Shown here piece after piece: positions 59,200 through 64,000 of a stretch of 64,000 bases of DNA. Positions within the stretch are counted from its first letter, which is position 1. Each line of letters begins with the position of its first letter. A program made the translations under genes and the position numbers. Source of the stretch: Antedon mediterranea (taxonomy: Eukaryota; Echinodermata; Crinoidea; Comatulida; Antedonidae); NCBI RefSeq assembly GCF_964355755.1, contig NC_092672.1, positions 13,326,501-13,390,500 of the forward strand. The letters are read 5' to 3'. Under the pieces are notes generated by a model. It made no database searches. It had not been told where the DNA came from and saw only the letters and a program-made list of their open reading frames with translations.

Positions 59200-60490
59200 T
59201 ACCTTGAAACTTTAAATGATGTCTAAAAAAAGTAATAGGAAGCAATATGTAGAAATCGAAGGATGTAAATCTGATTACACAGAGATAACACACAGAGTGC
59301 CCCAGGGCTCAATACTGGGGCTGTTATTGCTTCTATTGTATGTTAATTTACCTGGTATATGTACGCAAACAGAAACAATAATGTTCGCAGATGACACCAA
59401 CGTTTTCTTAGAACATGATGATATTGATACTGCATTTAATATAATGAATAATGAAATACATCGTCTAAGTTTGTGGTTCAAAGCAAACATGCTTACTGTA
59501 AATGTAACAAAAACGAAATACATAATTATTGTTTAATGGAAAAACTAAACCACTTGATATTGGCCTAAATAAGCTCAAAATAAACGATGATGTACTAGAA
59601 CGTGTAGAAAGCATACGATTTCTTGGTATTGAACTGGACCAGTTCCTGACGTTCTCGTATCATGTACATGGCATATAGCCACCAAAATTTCTATTATGAT
59701 TGGTTCCCTAAATAAACTAAAAAAATCCTTCCCTATAAAGTCTTATTAACTATATACAACTCCCTGATCTTACCAAATATATCATATTGTATAACAGTCT
59801 GGGGCACTACTGATGCCAAAAACATGAAACGTATCCATTGTACTTAAAAAAAAAGCTTAAAAAAATTATATGTAAAACAAACCATCCATCTTTTACCACT
59901 ATTTATTAAAACTAATTCCCTTACCGTTTATGACCTATATAAAAAATGTGTTTCACTTTTTATGTTTAAATACAATAAAAATCAACTGCCATCAAATTGT
60001 CATCCTTTTTTTCGAACATATGACCCTATTCATGTACATGATACGAGAAACAAAAATAATTTGTATATCATCAAAAAGAACACAAACATGGGACAAAGGG
60101 GAATATCTTATGAAGGGCCAAGAATATGGAACAATATTAGTAAGGAAAATTAAAAGTTTATATATTATTGAATACAGGAACAATGTAAATAGGTGTTTAT
60201 GTGAAAATTGTATAATTTGTAATCGCATATAACTGAATTATCAATTGTTGTTTTTATAATAATTAATATCAATATTTAAAAATGTTAAAGTTTAAGTTGT
60301 TTCACTATTGAGAGGGGCGCCCAAATTAAAGCTTGCTTGCTGTGGCGTCCCTTTTCCACTTACCAACTTCTTTTCTTGCATTATATTATTTATGTTCATT
60401 ATCAGTTGTATATTTACAGTATTATGCTACTCTGTATTTTGCTTTATTATTTGTTGAAATAAATATTATTATTATATTATTATTATTTCC
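59200..60490 (+). mobile_element. 5'-truncated LINE relic (reverse transcriptase to 3' tail)
   Basis: The frame 59216-59536 has HRVPQGSILG and MFADDTNVF, the latter being the FADD catalytic box, then WFKANMLTVNVTKTKY. A frameshift near 59536 leads to VESIRFLGIELDQFLTFSYH, followed by many stops. The closing segment HDTRNKNN...GPRIWNNI (frame 59962-60153) is the usual C-terminal LINE motif. The 3' end is a TATTATTATTATA-type tail (60460-60488). It is a different LINE from the one at the left edge. Confidence 0.85.
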
Positions 60491-60594
60491 TATCTAAATG
60501 AATAACAAGTGTAAATTATGTGAGGAGCATAAACATGCTTGAGTGTAGAGAATCATGTATGCAGGGCATACTAAAATAAATGGGAGAGAAAAGA

Positions 60595-60662
60595 TGAAAA
60601 GGGAGAGAAGGAGGGGGATGGACGGAAGGAGGGGGAGGGACGGAAGGAGGGGGAAGAGAGAA
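60595..60662. repeat. Purine-rich short tandem repeat
   Basis: GACGGAAGGAGGGGGAGG-like units, about three copies, GA-only apart from a few C/T. Confidence 0.65.
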
Positions 60663-61694
60663 GATAATAAAACTATCTAGGTTTTAATATTAGATACTTG
60701 GCTAGGGCATACATATTTCTTTGCAACATACCAAACTGATTGTTGACTGGGATATGAAAACAATAAGAAGATGGCAAGATGAATTTTATACCAACAGACG
60801 TAAATTAATTTATATTATAATATTTATTAACTAAAATGACTAAATATTATATTTATGACATGTATGCTGGATGGATCACCCTCGTAAAATGTTGTTGAAA
60901 TAAAAATATATAACTTTAAAAGAAGGTCACTGTGACTGTACATTTCAACCAACTAAGATACTGTGATGAAAATGCGCCCTCTACGGTTAATTACGGTTCA
61001 TTTATAAGGAATGTCCCGGGCCATGTGAGTGGAGTTGATTCAGAGCACTGGACCTGAACGGATGTATGAGCCTCATTGTCATTGTTGTACCTGTAATTTT
61101 TATACTTAGTTAGATAAGTCAGTGGGACACACCTGCTGCCGATCCCGGAAGTTATTAACGTGACCTGATCTAAAAACGTTACAATACTTTGGTAATTTAA
61201 AAAGAAGTGTGAACATAAATAAAATAGGTACAGTAATTAAATATCAAATATTAATCTGAATACTGTACTTTAAATTATATTTTTATTTTTATAGGAAATG
61301 TTGAAGACACATCAACTGGAAAACATGAGTGGCAGTTCATATTTCATAATGAAGATATCCGAGATAAATTTTATACGGGAAAACATGTGCGAAAGGGCAA
61401 CAGAACATGAGAGTAGCCAATTTTCTCAAGTGGATCAACACTGAACTGAATACCCACAACTCATTTGCCACCACAATTTCCACGTTTAATTTCTCTTGAG
61501 ACCGATATTTACAGTAGCTGGGAGTCGATCGCGTGATGATAGGCCGAAAAATTACAACGAATGAGACTCGACTCGAGAGTGACTATAACTACACTGTGTA
61601 TAATAAGATTCTATAATAATACAAGCAATACTGTATTTCAACAATCAACGGACTTAAAGACATTGAATTTATATAAAATTACAACATGAATGTT

Positions 61695-62204
61695 TCTAGA
61701 AAAGAAAAGAGAAGATGGGTACTGTATGCATTTGAGCCAGATGCAGTGCCATTTGACGATCAAAATGTTTCTCAGCTCAGCGGCAATGTCTGAGTTGAAC
61801 TCTAGCAGCCTAGGTCTGGCAGGAAAGCCACAACAAAATGGTGCACATGTGGGCATTGTAGGGTTATGACCAAAGAAATAGAATGCCTTTGCTGTAACGA
61901 AGTGGACGCAATCAGACAAAAGATGGAAGAGGATTGTGAAGCCCAATACAATTTAAAAAAAAGTATGCCTGGACAAAGACGCGAGTCTGAACCTACCCAA
62001 AGAGTCATAAAGGCTCATGAGAATTTAATCTACTTGTATTTTCCTAATTTATCTATTTACATTGTTTGTGTCACCATCGAACCTGACGCTACCTGTCATA
62101 AATCTCAAAGTCTTTTATCTAGCAATAATTACTTAGTGAGTACCTTCAAGGATATTTTTAAACTACAAAGCCACTCCAAAAGAGCATATTTCCACCTACT
62201 GTAA
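61695..62204 (+). pseudogene. P2X7-C-terminus-like cysteine domain, broken or partial
   Basis: In one frame, RWVLYAFEPDAVPFDDQ is followed after two stops by KWCTCGHCRVMTKEIECLCC and NEV (61827-61895). The W-C-x-C-G-x-C...M-x-T...E-x-x-C-C-x-E pattern is the zinc-binding signature of the P2X7 receptor intracellular tail. That domain also occurs in many stand-alone proteins of marine invertebrates, often repetitive ones. An open frame with ATG (61866-62204) contains only the second half of the motif. The two stops and missing C-terminal half suggest a relic. Unrecognised splicing is the alternative. Confidence 0.6.
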
Positions 62205-62844
62205 AATTCTCCTACATAAGATTTCTCACAGATTTCCTTATCTTATCGTTTCAAACTAATTAATACATTTACAGTATATCACCGGGCCGTTTAGAATTAA
62301 TGTTGTTTGCCTGTTGTGTTTATATATATAAAAAGTAATCTCACAGCACTTTAAAAATAAAAATACAAAGAAGAGACTTAAAATTGCATTTAGGGACTTA
62401 CCCGTGATAAACATCGTAGATTATTAGGAATCAGAGAATGTACGTTGTAAAAAAACTATACGCAATATGACCAGCATGAGCATTCAATACAATTAAAAGA
62501 TCAATATTGCATTTAAAAATAAATAAAAAGACGAAATAGGAATAGGATTGCTGGTGTTACATGTGCTGGTGCACTATGCAAATTAAATTTTCATCATTTA
62601 AATATGTCCTATTACAAGCGCCACCTTTTCGTTTAGCATTCAAAGTTCCAAGGCATTTGGTACAATTGATTCTTTCATGAAAATTTTAAATAACATGAGG
62701 TCCGGTAAGTCTATCCATTTGGTTTATTATTATTATTTAAATTATTAGTTTAAATTATGCAAAAAATAGCGCTACATTTTAGTGGTTGAGCATTTAAAAG
62801 AAGATCTTTTCGATGGTTTTCGCATATTGATTCAAAGCTTCATA

Positions 62845-63964
62845 ATGGCAACCAAGAAATCAACAAGCAAGCTAATCGTCGTTGAGCAATTCACCGAGCA
62901 AAAAAAAAGACACTCGGAAAGCAGTTACATTATGGGGATGCACAGTGAAAGTATAAATGAAGATGAGAAAGGACAAATCATCCCATGCTATATAAATGGA
63001 AATCCAGAGAGCGACGTGGCTAAAAAAGCCCTTGCTTTAGCGGTGGGAGACCGGTTCATTGCCACAAATGTAAATAGAGGAGGAGACAATCTCCGCCTCT
63101 TCAGTACTTCAAAAGTAAACTATCATTCCTTTTCTAAATAATTTAAACATCTTATGTGAAAAATAAGTCGTATAAAAACCTTACACGCAAAATCATTTAT
63201 TTTTTAAGTCATTTTACTTTTAAAATATAAATCCAATTTTACAATTTGTTTTTGTATTTTGATTTTCAGATATTTACGAAAGTTACTAAATTTGGTGTTG
63301 ACGATGAAGCTATACAGAAGTTCAAAACACCAGAGTTTGTATCCATGGCAGAAGCCAAAGGTCTCCCGGTTAAGAGAAGGCTAAGTTTAAATAGAGACGT
63401 TACAGAAGTAATTTGTTTTCATCGTACCAACCATGATTAATATGTCAATTATGTTTATGCATTTTATCTGCTGATTTTGAAGTTCTTTGCTAATAACCAC
63501 AAGTTTGTTTTCCTTTTTATTTAGCTTGGAGAATTTGTTTCAACAACAAAATATAAGAGAAAAAGTATTACACTCGAGTGTGATGATGTAAATATGGACA
63601 TTGTACTGTGGGGGCAAGTAGCCGAGGAAGCCAACGACCTAGTAATTGGGGAAAACGTGTCGATAACTGCCCTAATAAAAGAAAGTAATCGATTGGTTTC
63701 AACGCTTTTGAGCAAAATTGAAGTAAATATGAATTTAATATATTAATATACTACGTTCATGCATATTAGTGTGACAATGGAAAATGATTAGTACACATTT
63801 TTGTCCTTGGCAAAACATGACAATTGTACTTTTTAAATTGTATTTTTCAGGTGTCGGAATCTAAAGAAAAAGTAAGAATTGTTATTGGTATTGATGATTC
63901 CAATGGGTATGTCAATTTCAGACCACTGCTGCTCAGAGATTATACAATATTAACTATTCCATAG
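62845..63964 (+). CDS. OB-fold (RPA-like) protein, four exons seen, 3' end uncertain
   Basis: Exons are 62845-63114, 63270-63407, 63525-63722 and 63851-63964, all joined in phase 0 (TCAAAA|GTAAAC, TTTTCAG|ATATTT, ACAGAA|GTAATT, ATTTAG|CTTGG, ATTGAA|GTAAAT, TTTCAG|GTGTC). ATG 62845 gives MATKKSTSKLIVVEQF. An upstream acceptor-like CATTTTAG (62774-62781) leaves an earlier exon possible. The central part, SITLECDDVNMDIVLWGQVA then GENVSITALIKESNRLVSTL, fits an OB-fold of the replication protein A type (xxLWG...A....G..V.I......N..LST). Single-strand nucleic-acid binding is inferred. The last exon ends at a stop at 63962, or is spliced at GG|GTATGT near 63907 and continues beyond the window. Confidence 0.65.
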
Positions 63965-64000
63965 TTATCGTCAATTGCTTATACGTTTTTTTTTCTTTTA

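Noticed and set aside
61292-61410. Possible exon after TTTTTATAG reading NVEDTSTGKHEWQFIF and on to a stop
   Set aside because: The acceptor is plausible and the peptide looks coherent, but no partner exon, donor or family could be found.

Overview
This window is AT-rich animal nuclear DNA. The genes it carries have short exons split by GT-AG introns, and most of the remaining sequence is decayed transposons and tandem repeats. An echinoderm-like marine deuterostome is the best guess. The reasons are the pervasive TAGGCC/CTAGGCCT word clusters, a LINE with a 2A-like motif, a small tandem family of chemoreceptor-like GPCRs, NACHT (NLR) relics and a cGAS-like Mab-21 gene. This is inference from content and not a species identification.

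Layout. 1-3.5 kb: a LINE (endonuclease + reverse transcriptase) carrying two small deletions. 3.5-10.5 kb: three damaged copies and one stub of a rhodopsin-type GPCR; two copies lie in a ~1.37-kb duplicated block and share the same frame lesions. 10.5-17.8 kb: mostly gene-free, with a tRNA-derived SINE and a 5S-rRNA-derived SINE on the minus strand. 17.9-20.0 kb (-): last exons of a C2-domain gene. 21.0-22.2 kb (-): a complete three-exon ankyrin-repeat gene. 23.2-29.8 kb: two copies of a foldback element built from TTGCGCAA palindromes (one nested in a hAT-like element) and a ~75-bp minisatellite between inverted repeats. 32.6-36.9 kb: minus-strand NACHT ATPase fragments around a ~140-bp satellite with higher-order structure. 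38.4-39.9 kb: a hAT element nested in a MITE. 41.8-46.9 kb (-): a complete seven-exon CTDNEP1/Dullard phosphatase gene, the best-supported gene here. 47-48.6 kb: a C-rich minisatellite and a 404-bp terminal-inverted-repeat element. 51.1-56.2 kb (+): a two-exon Mab-21/cGAS-like nucleotidyltransferase gene whose only intron holds a 3.5-kb foldback with ~1.23-kb arms. 57-60.5 kb: MITEs and a LINE relic. 61.7-62.2 kb: a P2X7-C-terminus-like cysteine motif. 62.8 kb to the end: several exons of an OB-fold (RPA-like) protein.

The genes do not form a pathway. The recurring theme is innate-immune-type material (a cGAS-like gene, NLR relics) beside repeats that can fold on themselves. The most interesting point is the long inverted repeat inside the intron of a cGAS-like gene. 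Its pre-mRNA would fold into long double-stranded RNA, and at least one animal member of this receptor family senses dsRNA.
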